A program made the position numbers and the translations under genes. 64,000 nt of DNA. It comes from Malurus cyaneus samueli (taxonomy: Eukaryota > Chordata > Aves > Passeriformes > Maluridae). The notes under the pieces were generated by a model. The model ran no database searches and was not told the origin of the DNA. It was given only the letters and a program-made list of their open reading frames with translations. Of this stretch, positions 13,001 to 28,000 are shown in pieces. Each line of letters begins with the position of its first letter. Positions within the stretch are counted from its first letter, which is position 1. The stretch lies in NCBI GenBank assembly GCA_009741485.1, contig CM019237.1, positions 52,192,252 to 52,256,251 on the forward strand. Reading direction: 5' to 3'.

Positions 13001-16000
13001 TCCGCCCAATAACCAAGGGTACACAGACTACCCACCAAAGACCACAAATCCTTTCACATGCTGCCACACCTGGCATGAGGCTGGATCTGCCACCCCCTTA
13101 GGGTGACCTGTGGTTTCCCTGTCAAGCTGCTGTGGGGACAAGTTCAGCTTGGCTGTCCCAACATTACAGAATCATAGAATAATTTAGATTGGAAAAGACC
13201 TTTAAGATAGAGTCCAGCCAGTAACCTAACAGTGCCAAGTCCACCACTACACCACGTCTCTAAGTGCCACGTCTGCACGACTTTTAAATATCCCCAGGGG
13301 TGATGACTCAACCACTTTCCAGGGCAGCCTGTTCTAGTGCTTGACAACCCTTTCCATGAAGAACTTTTTCCTAATACCCAACCTAAACCGCCCCTGGTGC
13401 AACTTGAGGCCATTTCTTCTTGTCCTAGCACAATGCTCCTTGGGAGAAGAGAATGCCCAATGAGACCCTGGCCTGACTCATCTGGCAATTTGCGGAGCCC
13501 TGGATCTCTGGAATTTGCTGGGAATTTTTCATGCCAGAATCAGCTGTGTGCTGTAGGCACATAGCCAAAGGGGGAAAAAAACCCATGCTGAGATGTCTCC
13601 AAACACACTCATCTTGTGTGAGGTAACACAATGATCCCTCTGAGCTAGGATTTGATTTTAGATGCAGCTCTACAGAAGTGAAGACATTGAGCTATCTACG
13701 AGCACACAGAAGGCATGGTTTGTCCCAAACACACTCTCACCTGCCCTACTTATCCCCCCTTCCCCAGACTCCCAAAGGAAGTAATTTATTGATGACTGCT
13801 TCCAGAAATGCCAGAGAAAAGCAAGGACATAAGTGTTAAACACACAAACAAGGATTTGTAGAGATGGAACTTTATGTGAGACTGTAGTAGCTGTAGCATA
13901 AAGGAAATTAAATATCTTCAGCTTCCAAAGTTCTCTTGCCAGATGGATCCATAATTAAATCATTTGCACAACAAATAAAACAATTGAAGGTTACTAAATT
14001 TTTAGGCAACTGCTTATTCACATTCGCACAAAAAGTTAATGAGATGTTTTGGCTAAAATGTAAAATGATACTTTTGTAAAGCTATTCCAAAAATTTAAAT
14101 TTAGAGTTGATTGTTACACTGCTGCAGATGGCTCAGGGATCCTCTCATATTGTTTTATCATTATTTATTAATATTTTAAAATAAGTGTATCAACAATAGA
14201 ATTTAGCCAGATTCTATGTATTTCTGCCTCTACTCAGCTTTCATTCACACTGAGCAGAACCTCATTCGACAAACAATCAGCATCACTGACTTTTGGAAAC
14301 TATATTGAATAATCCTTCATTCTGTCATAGCAGAAGATTAAAAATCATATTTATGGCAATTTAACTTAATTAACTTTTGCCAGTCTTAGCTATGTTCTGG
14401 TGAAGAACAGTTTTTTTTAATGTAGGATAAGAAGTTTTAAAAAACTTGAACAGGGCCACCTTTGCTTATGTTGTGATTTAATATTATAACTTGCTTGATA
14501 TTGAAGAGTTAAAACCATCAAAAGTTTCAACCATCAAATTAAAATGGATGGTTGAAAGTTCAACCATCACTTGCTTAGCAAGCTCATCCCTCTGACCTAC
14601 CAGTTTCACCTTAAGAACCCTATTTGATGGGGCAGATTTGAATGGGTTATAAAAGAAGGAAGAATTTAACCTCAGAAGCTGGGATTTCTGAAATCACCAC
14701 TGTCCACCATTTCAGCATGGTAGAGTCAAATTAAAAAATGTTAAACCTCAAGTCAGATCTTTAAACACAAAGAGCAATAATCAAAGTGAAAGCTGGCACC
14801 TACCCACTTCAGCCAAAGTCTTGATACATGACTCCACCGAGGCTTTCTGCGTTGGGTTTGGCCAGGTACAGTTGTAAATTCTAAAAGCAGACTGCAGCAG
14901 CTGAATAAAAACAGGCTGGTGTGTCTGAAAACAAAAACAAATATGGAATTTTATCCTTAAGGATCTCCTCACAGCAGCCCTAGGGTTTGACACAACGTAA
15001 ACCAAGGGGGGTTTAGCTTGTAGACTCAAGTTATAGCTCCTTTAAATTCTCTTTGATCTTTAGGTCTGGCAGGAGCAGAAATCAATGCTGCACCTCTAAA
15101 AAGGCCAAATCATGCCATTTGTCATCAGATTGCCACTGATACAAAAAAACACAGTACAGACCAGAAGGACAGAAGAGTCTTCCCCATTCTCAAGCATGTC
15201 TCCCTTCTGTGAACACAGCATTTCCCTCACACAAATACAAAGATTATTCTGCAAGGATACCCCCTCTTGAATTTACAAGAGGCAGAAGTAAATCTGACCC
15301 CACTGAACTGTCTACCGGTTTAGAGAAGCAAGTGATTAAAATTAAGTGTTTTAAAGAGGAATTAAGCTAGTAATCAGTGATGTAAGAGGGGACAGAGAAA
15401 TTAAAGGAGGATGAAAAGAGACAGCATTCCTATTCCAGCCAGCAGCAGAAGATATCTCATTAACAATCCAAATAACTTATTTGTCTGTGTCTCTGCTCCT
15501 TACCTGGAGGCTGGTGCTGTTGTCTGAAAATGGTGAGTTGAAGAAGCCACTCACAATGTTCATGACAGGCTCAGTGACATATTTCTCCAGAGATGTGTCT
15601 GCATGTTTACGATCCGTGGTTGTGTTACAAACCTGCAGGAAAGAAGGAGGAGGAAACAATAAGATTTAGTTCTTTCCAATAAGCAAGCTTCATTATTTTG
15701 TATTTATTACAGTACTTCTGATATTTCTTAATGTAAAACCAAAATATTTTTACACAAAATCTATCAGTGATAACTATGTTAAGAGTCCAAGCTAGATTTG
15801 TGATAGCTCATCTTTCTTCTTGGAGGTCCATATTGTCTTTTGAATACCCTTCTCTTCTGAACTAGCTCTTTCTGGCTGCCTGCCTGTTTTTTCCCATTCC
15901 ATGAAGAAAAGATTCCCCTAAGTCAGCATACTGCATGCCACTTACACATTTAGAGAGATTCAAGAAGAAAATGGACCCTTCCTCCCACTGCGGGGCTGGT

Positions 16001-19000
16001 TGGAAGATGCTTCAGAGACAGATGAGACACAAACAACTGAGGTTAGAAAGATTTCATACAACATTTAGCTTCTCTCAGCAATTAATCACCACAATTGGGT
16101 GGCAGACATGAAGCTCATTTGCAGGAAAAATGTTTAAAAGGAGGGAAAGAAGGGAAACAGCACGCTCAATACCAACAGGCTTTAGGATGGTAGTGGAAGA
16201 CCGGCAGCAATTCTTAGGGAAGCCACATGGGGAAAATACAGAAGCCAAGCTAAAACAATGAAAGCAGGGAATGGATGATACCAGGACAACTCTGGAGCAC
16301 AGAAGGATGATTAAAGGGTGGGAGGAAGTGGGCAGATTTGTACAAAAGATTCCTAACCACTCCCTTTGGTGCGACACTAAAGGTTTGTGGCTGCGTAAAG
16401 ATGTCACACTTAAAGAAAGGGAAGAATTACTGGGGTGGATTACATCCTTCAGTATTTTCTTTATTTCTCTTCACCACTTGTGAATATCTCTACAGAGTCA
16501 CTTTAACTTTGCACATGTCAGCGTACATAGTACTGAAAGGAATCTGGAGAGAGCCAAGAACAATGAGAAAGCCAAGACTGGACAAATGAGGAGTACAGAC
16601 TGTAGTCATACTACCTCTCTAACAGCCTTTAATTAAGCTGTTGTAGTCATGTTCAACAAGAAATGAAGGTAGAGTTGTTTTCTCTTTCACCTACACAAGC
16701 CAGAGACAACTGCAATGTTCTAGGGAATCTATGGAAAAGCAGAATTTATTTTGTGTACAGACTCCAGGGGCAGCCTTTTCATTGCCATCTGTGCATTTAA
16801 CACATAATCACAAACCTGAGTGGTGCACACTTACCATTACATCTCTTCAGGGACTGGGAGTCCAGAGGAGCTGAGTGAATTGCTTAAGGGTCACAGAGGA
16901 AAATTGGTGACAGAAACAAAGAGATAACCCACACAGCACCTGAATCTCACACAGGGCAAAAATTCTCTCTAATTACACACTGCCACTGTCACCACAAGAC
17001 AGCAATTTCACCAGGACTGTTTCAAGGAAGTTTACTGACAAGACATCCAAAAGCACCTGTGTTCAGGGTGTGACAGAGCTCAAGGGATCACAGAAGCACC
17101 TTGGGTCTAGCACGCAAACATTGTCATGTAGTAGGCAGAAGAAAAACCAAAGAGAAATTGCAGCCTAGACAAATGAGGCATCTTGAGGAGTTTGCTTGTC
17201 TGCTTATCTAAAATGTGTCAGGTAAACCACTCATGCCTCCACAGAGTGCATTTGTTGTCACCCCAGGAAAGATTTTGGTCAGAAAAGCAAGAGGCTAAAA
17301 TGAAATAGCAAGCTCTTCAGCCCTTCTGTTTTGGGAAAAGCATGACACCACTACCACCCCCCAGACCTCAGGAAGGTAAATTATTCAGTTAATAATCAAA
17401 GCNNNNNNNNNNNNNNNAAAAAGAGATCATAGTTCTAAAAATCTCTGGAAGTTCTTTTGCTTTTAATTAATCTGCATGCCAATTTTGGCTGGAACCAGTA
17501 GCTCTGAGCTCAGTACTTGCAATCCCAATAGGAAGACAGAGCTTTGCAGTGCTAGCACAGTGAATTCAGAAATCACCAAAACTAAATTCCAAAACAATTT
17601 TAAGCTTTCCCCTTCAGTTGCCTGAAAAGTAGAGCCATATGTGGGGATGCCACTCTGCTCCAACACCAGCCTGAAAAATTCCTAGCACCGAAGGAATTTG
17701 GAAATCCTCTCATTTGTTCTTATCCCTCTGCCCTTTGGGGACTGAAAAATCTTCCTCCGTGGAAGAAAAAGACCTGAAATGCATGAAATGGAGATGAGGA
17801 TTGAGAAAGCAGTGTTTAAAAAACCCTTAAGAGGCTTTGGGACCAAAACTCACATGAATAATACTTCAAAAATTCTGCAGAGAAAGCCAGGATGATTTTA
17901 CAGCTGTCAGATCCCAGCTCTTTTCTTTAATCCTGCTCAGACTACAGCTGCTGACTTACACAGGCTGGGCCACACGCAGGAAAGGGAAGCCTTTCCTTCA
18001 GCAGCACCCACTTTGCTCAGCACAGCGCTGTAAGTTACACACAGGAGAAAGTAGGTTGGCAGGAACCGTAGGAACGGTTTGAAAACGCGACGGCTTTTGG
18101 CAAACCCACTTTCTCCAGGGTTCCGCCTCATGCCTGCTTTGCAATGCATCACGTTGTTGAAAGGAAAATGACAGTTGGGGACTAAATATTTCACTCCTCA
18201 AGCCAGAAACAGATAACAAAAAAATTCAGTTTGGTTTCTTTTTTTTTTTAATATATATCTAAAACAGAAGGAATACAACCTGAGGATAACACTCTCCATC
18301 TTTCACCTTGGTGCTCTCTAATAACAGACTCAAAGCTCACAAACTCACCCACTGACAGGCATTTGTAGCAGCTAAAAGAAAAGCATTTCCCCTTCCCCCA
18401 CGCAAAAGCATCCCTTTTAGCTCACTGGAACACAGAGGATCAAAGGGCTCTTTTTCTAAATGCTTTGAAAGCTATTGTAACATCTTTCATGAGGCTGACA
18501 GCATTCTAACTGTCCTGATAGCTACAGAACGCTGATATATTTATAACATGGGCTCTGTCGGGGCTCCAGAACACCAAATCTGCACAAATGCTCTCCATAA
18601 CCTGGAAATTACAGCTATCCATGGCTGGAAAGCAGGAAGGCAGAACACTTCTGACATGCTCACAGGAGAGCAAAATAAACCTGCACTTTGCCATTTGGTG
18701 CCAACAGCACCCGCACACAAAATGCACCATTAATCCTTCCCTCTTCACCTCTGAAGACCTGGGGTCTAATTTCTCTTCTGAAAGGGGTGTGTGAAAACAA
18801 GCTCAGTGGCTGTCAGCAGCAGGACAGCCCTGCAGCATTTAGCACAGTGCAGTTTGTTTCCAGGCTCATGAGAGGAAACCTGGACAGAGCTCTCTTTCTA
18901 CTTGTCTGCTTCTAGCCCAGGGGCACAGAAAATTGGCCATGTTCAAGGGCTAGGGAGGAGGGATAGTCTGTTTGGGAAGTCAGGGTCAGGACATGTCAGA

Positions 19001-22000
19001 AAAGGGCAGCCCAGAAAGGGAATTAAATAGAAGAAAATACTTCTCGAGGTAAAGCCAGTAAGGTTAAAACTCCTCCAAGGATGTTTCTCATCCTAATTTT
19101 CAACCAAGGTTATTTTGCCCAGAAAGGCTTTCAGTGTATAACACAACCACAGGGACAAAACAGCAAGAAAACAGCGTTTGTAGAGGACTAATTACTGCTG
19201 AAAATGGCTTACATAAAACCAATGCAGACATATTTAGGAGGATATTAACAAAAAAAACCAAAACCACAAAAACCACAAAAAAAAAAAAACCAAAAAAACC
19301 AACAACAAAAAAACAGCAAAACCATCAAACCATCACAGCCATAACCTGCTCCCAGGGGCAAAAATGACCAAAAACCGAAAAACCAACCACAAAAGAAAAA
19401 CCCTCAACTATTCATAAGATTTCTGTTTCACTGAGAAATGAACAGGTCCCAGTGCCTATTGTACAGCACAAGTCTGTGCATTCATTCTTCTTTTAGCCAG
19501 AATTCATAGTATTTTCTCCCCATAGGTCTCATAGAAATTATTTTGTAGCACACTGTTACTTTGGGGTCAATGTCTGCTACAGGACCGAATGGAGATTCTT
19601 TAACCCTTTTTTCTTCATGTCAACAAAATTAAGGATGCAAGGAACGAGAACTTAAATATTATAAAATGCACTGGACTGTGAACTGGGGAAAACGCAGAAA
19701 GCTGTTCTACTTCCTGAGCAGAAAGAGCAACACCATTGCTTGGCATCAATATTGTTATTATTTATAATTGCAAGAATCATTAACCTCCTAGAAAAGGATA
19801 TGTAGTGTAGGCTATACCCATTATGTCATACTGGCTTCTCCTCATGACTCTACTATTGTATTTATTCCCTGTGGAAGTCATAAGATTTCCCTTGTTTTCT
19901 GCCCCCAAAATACCTGGAAAATGAAGCTTAATTGAACTTGTAACTTAAAATTTAATTCAACAAGTACTAACACAGTGAATCTCACTGGGGACCACAGGAA
20001 TGGCAGGCCTGACTGTGCCCTGTCACCTTGTAGCTGTAGTTTATATTTGAGTTAGTATTCTGAGGGACCATAGCTCTGCACCTGCCTTTCACATCAGCAG
20101 TGAGAATGCAGTGACAGTAGAATAAAAAAAAAACCAGAGGTTAAAGAAGGACCATGAGCCAAAGAAGATCTTGATCCCTGATCCCCACTATAACAACAGA
20201 GTAAAGGAAGAGATTACAGATGTGGGGTTTTTTCAGTCACCACCATAATGACATGTGACACACATTCTCAGAAGATGTACAAAGGCATGTACACACACCT
20301 GATTTATGTCTCTGAAAGAAAAGAGAACTTGGGTTCTAAGATGCCCTTCTAGAAAGAGAAGGCTGCTAGTGAGTAGCAGGTTAAATGATGATAAAGAATT
20401 TAGTAATGACTCTTTGTTGAACAAACAAACCAACCAACCACACTTATCCTACTATCAGCTTTGAATAAAAAGATTTAACATAATAAAAGGAATTCACCAG
20501 AAAAAGGTATTGTTAGTTCAGTTGTCACCCGTGAGTATTCTGTAATATTTAACACCTGGTGAAGCTTACCCTTGCCATATCAACAAGGAAGTTCTCAAAC
20601 AGCTTCCAAATATGGTTACTGGCATAGATTTCTTTCATTTCCACTTCAGTGTCCACATAACAGTGGTTAACAAAATTAACATAGGCAATTTTCACCTGCA
20701 GGAACAGTAAAAACACAATCACTGTGAAATGAAAGAATAAAAAAAATTAACGTGATGTTTTCTATCTGCAAAAATACTGAAACAATAGAGATGAACCTTC
20801 CAGTACTAACAAACATTTATAGCCATAATAATGCATATATTTGGCTCTGAAGATTTAAAGAGAATCAGGGCAACACATGCCTTCATGTGCTTACTGAAAA
20901 ACCACAGGAAGAAAAATGAAAAGGTTTTGCAAACAACCTTACTCTAATGACAAAACCCCCACAAAACAAACCAATAATTCTGATATTTAACTGATATTAA
21001 GGCTAGCAAACCCTGGGCTTCAGAGCCAGGGGCTGTCAAAATGCAGGACACCCCTGCACTTGCCAGTTGACTGCAGTGGGCTGAAGCCTTGTGACAGGCT
21101 TGCCAAATATAAAATAAAAAGTCTTCAGCAGAGCCGGAACTGCAGTCCCTATATTGCCACAACCCTGATGCAGCACTTGCATTTGGGATCTAAATGACAG
21201 AGAAAGGTTGTCACAGGAGCACTGGGACTGCAGCAATGGCAGCACAAGGTTTAGGAGAAGGACTGCAGTGGTGCTTCTCCCCAGCATGTGCACAGCATAA
21301 AAATGGATATTCAGTGCCCAAAATGTATAGGTTAAATATAAACATATGCAGATGCACTGAAAATTTGTCACGGTCAAAGGAGGAGAGATAGTTGTAAATG
21401 TTCAATGCAGAGAAGAGAAAACTCAGATCAGGCCTTTAGGTTTCATTAGTTTGGGTTTCGTTTTTTAATTCTCATCTGTTGAAATTAATGTTAAGGGGAA
21501 CTTTCAAGCAAAGCAAACATATGTTTTTTTCAATAAAAGATTCAGTTGATCACAAGGGCAATTTTCATGGCACAGAGCAAGTTTTAACTCCTGCAGGCCC
21601 CAATTCTGTTGTTTTGATCCCCATTTTCCCACCGGACAGTATCACAATTCCACTTTAGCATGACAGGTGCAGAACAGTGCCCTCATATGCAGTGAATAAA
21701 AACATTTGCGGGACTGCAATTGAGTTTAATATAATGAGATTTCACCCAAATTCTCACTGACTTCAGCATGGACAGAATTTTATCCAACATTCCCAACAAA
21801 TTCAGGCATAGGCAAAACATTGGCTTGACCAACCACTGCACTGGGTCTTCACAGCTACAGCCAGAAGTTACAAGAGCATTAAACTCTGACAGTAGCTGGA
21901 CAAAGCCAAGAAAGCTGACAAACAAAGCATAACGGGCAAGGAATTTTCTGTGGAATAAATACTGTCTATCCTTTCTCACTTACTCATCTTAAGAAGCACC

Positions 22001-25000
22001 ATCCATTTCCAGCCCATTTCCTGTGCAAATATTCAACTAGTCAGTACATTATAAACAACAAAACATTGTCTGAATTCCTAAAAATGCTCAGTCTGCTTCC
22101 TCCCTCCGTGAATCGTACCTCAGGAATGCAGTCATCGTGGGTCACTACCCTCACTATATCATCCAGTGGCAGCAGTGAATTGCACTTGATCTCTGTGTAC
22201 ACGTTCTTCCCCTCCGTGCAGGCTGCCAGCAGCTCCACCAGGGTGATGTGATACGCCAAGGGCCCGCTCTCGTCGGCTCGGTCTCGCTCTGAACACATCA
22301 TCTGGAGCAGGACTGGGAATGATGCTCTGTCATTGTAGAATATCAACACATCTTCGCCGCCATTTATCAGCTGAGAAAGAGATCACAAGGTTTTGAGCAC
22401 CCTGTGCTGCAGTCATTTTGGACTCAATGATTTTAAGCATCTTTTCCAACCTAAATGATTCTCTGATTTTCTTAATTTCTTATTCAGTTCTATCTCTAAG
22501 TATAAAAAGATTCTCTAGCTAGAACCCTAACAACCAAACAGAAATTACTCTCATGTGGCTTACCAAATGAGCATAAAACAATATCCAAGGCAGACTTCTG
22601 CTTTTCTCTACATAAGTACAAATCCAGAATAACTCACCAAGGAACGCACTAATGCGAGGTGAATTCGAGGTTTCATTTCTGCGGAGCTCTATCTTTACCT
22701 AAGACAGCATGCCATCCTTATTATTGCTACCATCTCAATGTTTGTGTGCAGTTAATTAATTATCCTGACCTCCTGCTGGGAGGCCAGGATGTATTATTTT
22801 TCCTGTTTTATAGATAGACACTTGAGGTGCAGTGAGATTGAATCTTCCATGCTGCCTCACACAAAAAGCCTGTGGCTCACCAGGAATTGCACCCAGCTTT
22901 TTCCCACGTTTGCTCTGCATTGGAAACAAAGGACGATCTTTCCCACCCAAATCTGGCCAATGGATGGACTTTATCAATGCACGTCAGCATTTTCATTTAA
23001 CAGAAAACTGTTGTATGTGATACATATTTGATTCTGCTACAAGTGCACTGCTCATCTCAAGAGGATCCAGAGCAGTGCTGGATGCTGGCAGCCCCATCTC
23101 AGCACATCTCACTGGAGAGTTTTGCTCTAACCCTGTTTGGAATCCTCTCTCCATCATTGTCCTTTTAAGCACAATCCACTCTCAACGTGGGTGAAAAAAA
23201 AACTCCCACAAACCCCCTCCCAGTACAGAACACGCCCTGGCAGCTCAAAAGTCTCACGTATTTTGTGAATTAGGCACTTGACCTATTCCAGTCCATACAT
23301 GACATGAAATCCCAGCTTACTCAATTCAAGGGTAGGCACAGAGGTTGCTGGAGCTGCTGAGAAATGGGAAAGCAGCGAGAACAGGAATTAAAATTAGTCT
23401 CCTGGAATGAAAAGTCAAGAAATATTTCATTACACTTTCCAGGGTTTCAACACTTCAAATTTTGAATTCACAGCTTTTCTGTTTGTGCTTTCCCCATTTC
23501 TTGCTTATTTTTACTTTGACATTTGGCTGGAGTGAATTGTGAATCTAGTCATTCCTGCAATTCCTATTTCTCAGTTATCTTGGGGTTTCTAAAGTATTTC
23601 TGTACCCGTGACTTTTCAGACATTTTCTGGACAATCCACAGCACAGAAAAAAAAATTTAAAGGGACAAGAGCTTGGTACAAAACAACCCAGCAGCATTTT
23701 CTTCCATTATAGTATATTTTCTGTGAGTTAAGAACTCTATGGAAATATAATAAAGGCTGGTCAGTATTGGAGTAGCTGTTGATGCTCTGTGAAATATTAC
23801 TCCGGAATACTACAGGTGATAGAAAACTCTGCTGACACATTGATCTGGCTCAAAGTAAATTCTGCTTTCCCTTCTGTAACAGTGTTTGCACTGATAAGTA
23901 CTGTTCATCTTCAAATGATGCTTGTAATGAGAAAAAGTGCCCTAAGGAGCCCTTCAGGTTGGTAAACATCATTGCAGACATGGAGACCAAGGAGATGAGA
24001 ACAAGGGAATCAGCCAGATTGGGGATGTTCAATGTATTTTATGACAGTATTCTCTTGCCATGGTGCTCTTCATCTGTGTAGAACATGTAGATATAGGATT
24101 TATTCCTCATTCCCAGCAAACAGGAATAAGCTACAATATACTTCCTGTGGGTGGAAGGAAACACAGGAGGAGTTGAGGCAAGCTGTACAGTCAGATTCTA
24201 TCTTGTCTTGTGGTAAATTGTTTATGTGCCCCATCTGGAGGCACAGGAAGAGCTACACCACTTGTTTAAGGTCACAAAGCATATCGCAGATTTTTGCTGA
24301 GACACTGTCCTGACTCTGTGGCAAATTGCAGCCATTTGTTCCCTTTAGAGTGGATTGCCATTCAAATGCCATTCAAGTTTCACAATTAGGATCCTTTTCT
24401 AAGAAATCATAATTACTTACCTGTAATTTCCTACTTTTTAAAAAATAGATCATTATCTTACCCTCTTTCATCAAAATAGGGTTGCTCCCTACGCCCAGCA
24501 AAATCCTGCAGGACTTAATGTGAATGTCATAACCAAGTTCAATTTTGCTTTCATCATGGAGTCAGGTTGAAAATGTAATATGACAATTTATCTTTGTGCT
24601 GTTATAGGTCAATAAAAATATATTTAAATAGAGAAAAATAAAAAAAAATTGTTTGATGATAAAAAAAAACACTACACAAGCCTTTGGTGGAAGCAGAAAA
24701 ATCTCAAACCACAAAGGCACAAGAAATGTTTGAATTACATAAATCAAAGGCTTGTAATTGATATTGCATGTTAAAATACTTCAGTCAAATTGAAAAGATT
24801 GAAGTGAATTTCATTAAAGGTTACCCATGTAGGCAGGAGCTTTATTTTCTTAATTAGAAGTTTTTCCTCTTGTTGCTGTGGAATAAAATTTCAGTGGGGT
24901 TTAGTTTAGTTCATACCACAAAAAGCTAGAGCTTATCTGCAATTTCTTTGTGAAGACATCTCTTAAACCAAACCAAACCAAGAAAAAAAGAAAAAAAAAA

Positions 25001-28000
25001 AAAGCACTTTGTAAAGTAAATAAAAATGCTCCTTGTACTCTGATCTTACCATGACTTTCCACCATATTCAACTTTACCCACTTATTAATCTCAAGGAACT
25101 GTTAACATAATTACAGTTAAATGCACAAGTGTCTGCAAGTTGAAGACTTCATTTATCCTGCTCACTATATATTAAATCCTAATTGCAGAGAAGTCAATTA
25201 GGTGTTTTTGTGGGAAATTTATTGGCATAAAGATTTGTTCACAAACCACTTGGTGGAATTTACTGGGTCAGACTCTGAATCTAGCTAGTTAAAGCTAGAG
25301 TAGCTCTAGTGATCCTCACAGAAATGCTTTGAAATAAAACAAAACCAACGAAAAAAGCAGAAACTGGCATGTAGAATTGCGACATGCTAAAAAAATGGTC
25401 TACAACACTATTTAGACAAATCCATGGAGCTAAGAGCCTCTTATATGGCAAATCCATGCCACAAGAGTGGGTAAAAGTGATCCTAAATTACATTACAGGA
25501 AAATGAAGGTTTATGTAACTCTGAGATTTCCATGCTACATCATCTACAAATAGACATCTCTGTATCACCATGCTAACACTCATGTTTTCTTTCTAGTAGT
25601 TATACAGATGGCCTTACAAAATTAGATCAAACTCCCAAAAACGTCTGCTAAAATATTCATTATTTGTGATGCTGCTTAAAATTCTAAAGCGAGGGTGCCA
25701 TTATATCTCATTGGTATCAAGAGCAGGAAAAACAGCCTCAAAATACTAGAGTGATTAGCATGTGAAGCCTTTGCTTACCTCTGTCATTACCATGTCCTGG
25801 CATTTTTTCACATATTTGCCATCTGCCTTCACGATGGTCTGAAGGAATCGCAGGTACTCCACGTGCCGGCCATGGGTCTCGATGCAGTGCACGAAGTGCT
25901 GCACCACCCTCTCGCTGATCTCGTTGCACAGGAGGTAATTATTCATGAAGATGTGCCTCATGGTCTCAGCTTCCAGGAGCTAAACAGATCAGAAACAGCC
26001 TTGTGAGCAGAGCAGATCCACTTAGAGGTTGTTGAGGGAGGACTCCCGAGTAGAGGAAGGCTCATTGGTAACAGGAAACTGGAGAAATCCAATGGGCACC
26101 AGTCATTTTCAATGACTTTGGGGTCCAGCTTCCAGTCATCATGGGATTTCTCCACACTTCCCTATGAGAACAAACAGTCCTAAAGTGCACATAAACCAAA
26201 CCTGTGTCCATGTGGAAGGTGAACACAGACACACACTATGCTGCTACAGCACACTACAAAGGCTTTGGAATATAAGACACCTGAGACCACACTGGTCCCA
26301 CTCACCAACAAACTGCAATGAGGCCACCAAATGAGAGGAGGAGCTGCTGTGGCTCTCTCTGTGGCTGACAGAGGAGGCATTTCCAGCAGGCAAATCCCTG
26401 CACACACAGCCTCATCACTCTCATAGAGAATATCTTTCCACATTTACTCCAGAGGGTACCTGGGGCTGTGTATCCGGGAGTAGCATAGGAACAAGATGAA
26501 TATATATGGAGCATGAAGGGATGCTGCTGAGGACACAGACTCAGACTTTGTGCATTCTTGGAGCTTTTGCTCTAGGTTGGTCCCTTAGACCAAAGGCTTA
26601 TGAGGCTCAGCTATGCTCCTAGAGCATATGTGTCTGTTTAGTGTCCCCTGAAAGGAATCCACACCAAGTTTGCTCCACAGTGTGCACAAATGCAAAATAA
26701 CCGGGATGATCAGGAAATCAGCTTCAAAAGAACAGGAACATGAGTGCAAGCAGGCTCCATCCTTGGCACCCGAACTAAGTCTGTGCTGGATATGATGGAA
26801 ACTGGGCATTGGTTCCCTCTGTGGTCAGCTCAGAGCTGTTCACTTACGTCCCAAAGAACATCAGTAAAAACAAACAACAGAATAACAGGTTCCTAATGTA
26901 AACAGGCCAAGGTCTACAATACTCACACAACTCCTTCTAATGAAAGCATGTTTTGCTCAGTAGATCCACTGTGCAAGTGTCATTTTATAAGAGCATATAT
27001 GTAAACACATACAAATATATACAGAGGGAATGTGATAAAAACGTGTATTGTAAAGACAATGAATTAACAGAAGGTCAGATTCAGATTAGCTGAATCAAAT
27101 GGGAGCACTGTCAACAAAAATGTATGGGTCTGATTCTGTTGTCACAGAAGCTTCATGACAGCAGTCACAGCACCTTCTACCTTGACTTTACAATCCACGA
27201 GTGAGTGAGTCAGGATGAATTACATCAGAATTATGTTCAATACGATGATGTGACACATATTCATAGATACTTCCAGAAAACCCCAAAGGTAATATTGTTT
27301 TCCACTTTTAAAATGGCAGCATTAAAGCAAATGACATAAAGAGCAACACTAAGGGAGAGAAGAGAGGAGAGGGGAGGGGAGGCATAATTAAGTGAAAATA
27401 TTTATTTAGCACTGGGATTTTTCAGCAAGCCCAAATTTAATTCCAATTATCATATTCTACTTCAAATGAAATACTTACCCCTGGAGTTAAGAACAAGTTG
27501 AGATTTTTGTGGAGGAGAACTTGATTCTGAGGATTTCCTCGACAGAAATTCTGAAGGAAGGTGTGGGCTAGATTCATAACTTCATTCATCTTTTCATCAC
27601 TCTGCAGGAAGAAAGGACAAACAAAATCAGCTGGTTGTACCTAAACATACTTGTTAAAACCACACAACATCAATTCAGCCAGGAACAAACCAATTCTCCT
27701 GAGCCTTTATAGGGCAGGAATTCCCCCTCTGGCAAAAGCAACTGATGTAGTTTCCTTCAGAGTCCATCAGCAGCTGTACCTTACTCTGAATCAACTTGAT
27801 AATAGGGGATCACAAGTAGGAGCATGAATTTAAAGGAAGACTTCCTCCTTTGTGATTATAATTTCCTAGTTTAAAAAAAAATTGTTAAGGCACTTGATTT
27901 AAAAAAATAAATAAATAAACCCCAACTCTCTGCATTAATTTTAAGCTTTGGCAAAGGTTTGGCTTCTATATAGCTGCATAAAGAAACAGATGTATGTGTG

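Larger units (their letters stand above)
5060..14803 (-). other. ITPR2: Intron V-W (9744 bp)
   Basis: Second-largest intron. It contains CR1 fragments at 6064-6184, 8024-8084 and 13164-13430, an A-rich tract at 12820-12900 and a short hairpin-forming repeat at 14512-14570. The remainder, including AT-rich blocks at about 7500-7900, 9430-9700 and 13850-14450, shows nothing I can name. Confidence 0.85.
15633..20569 (-). other. ITPR2: Intron T-U (4937 bp)
   Basis: Contains a MIR-like stretch (about 16838-16980), a 15-base assembly gap (17403-17417) and an A/C-rich low-complexity tract (19236-19400). Nothing else was recognised. Confidence 0.85.
22371..25778 (-). other. ITPR2: Intron R-S (3408 bp)
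   Basis: Contains a short CR1 3' end (22418-22469), two MIR-like stretches (22795-22890 and 24205-24315) and A-rich runs near 24640-24670 and 24968-25005. Confidence 0.8.

Noticed and set aside
12693..13076. 127-codon minus-strand open frame with long Phe runs
   Set aside because: The Phe runs are translated poly(A) of the tract at 12820-12900; no protein family.
19236..19400. Repeated short units that might suggest a CRISPR or satellite array
   Set aside because: No constant repeat or spacer length; it is irregular A/C-rich low complexity in a vertebrate intron.
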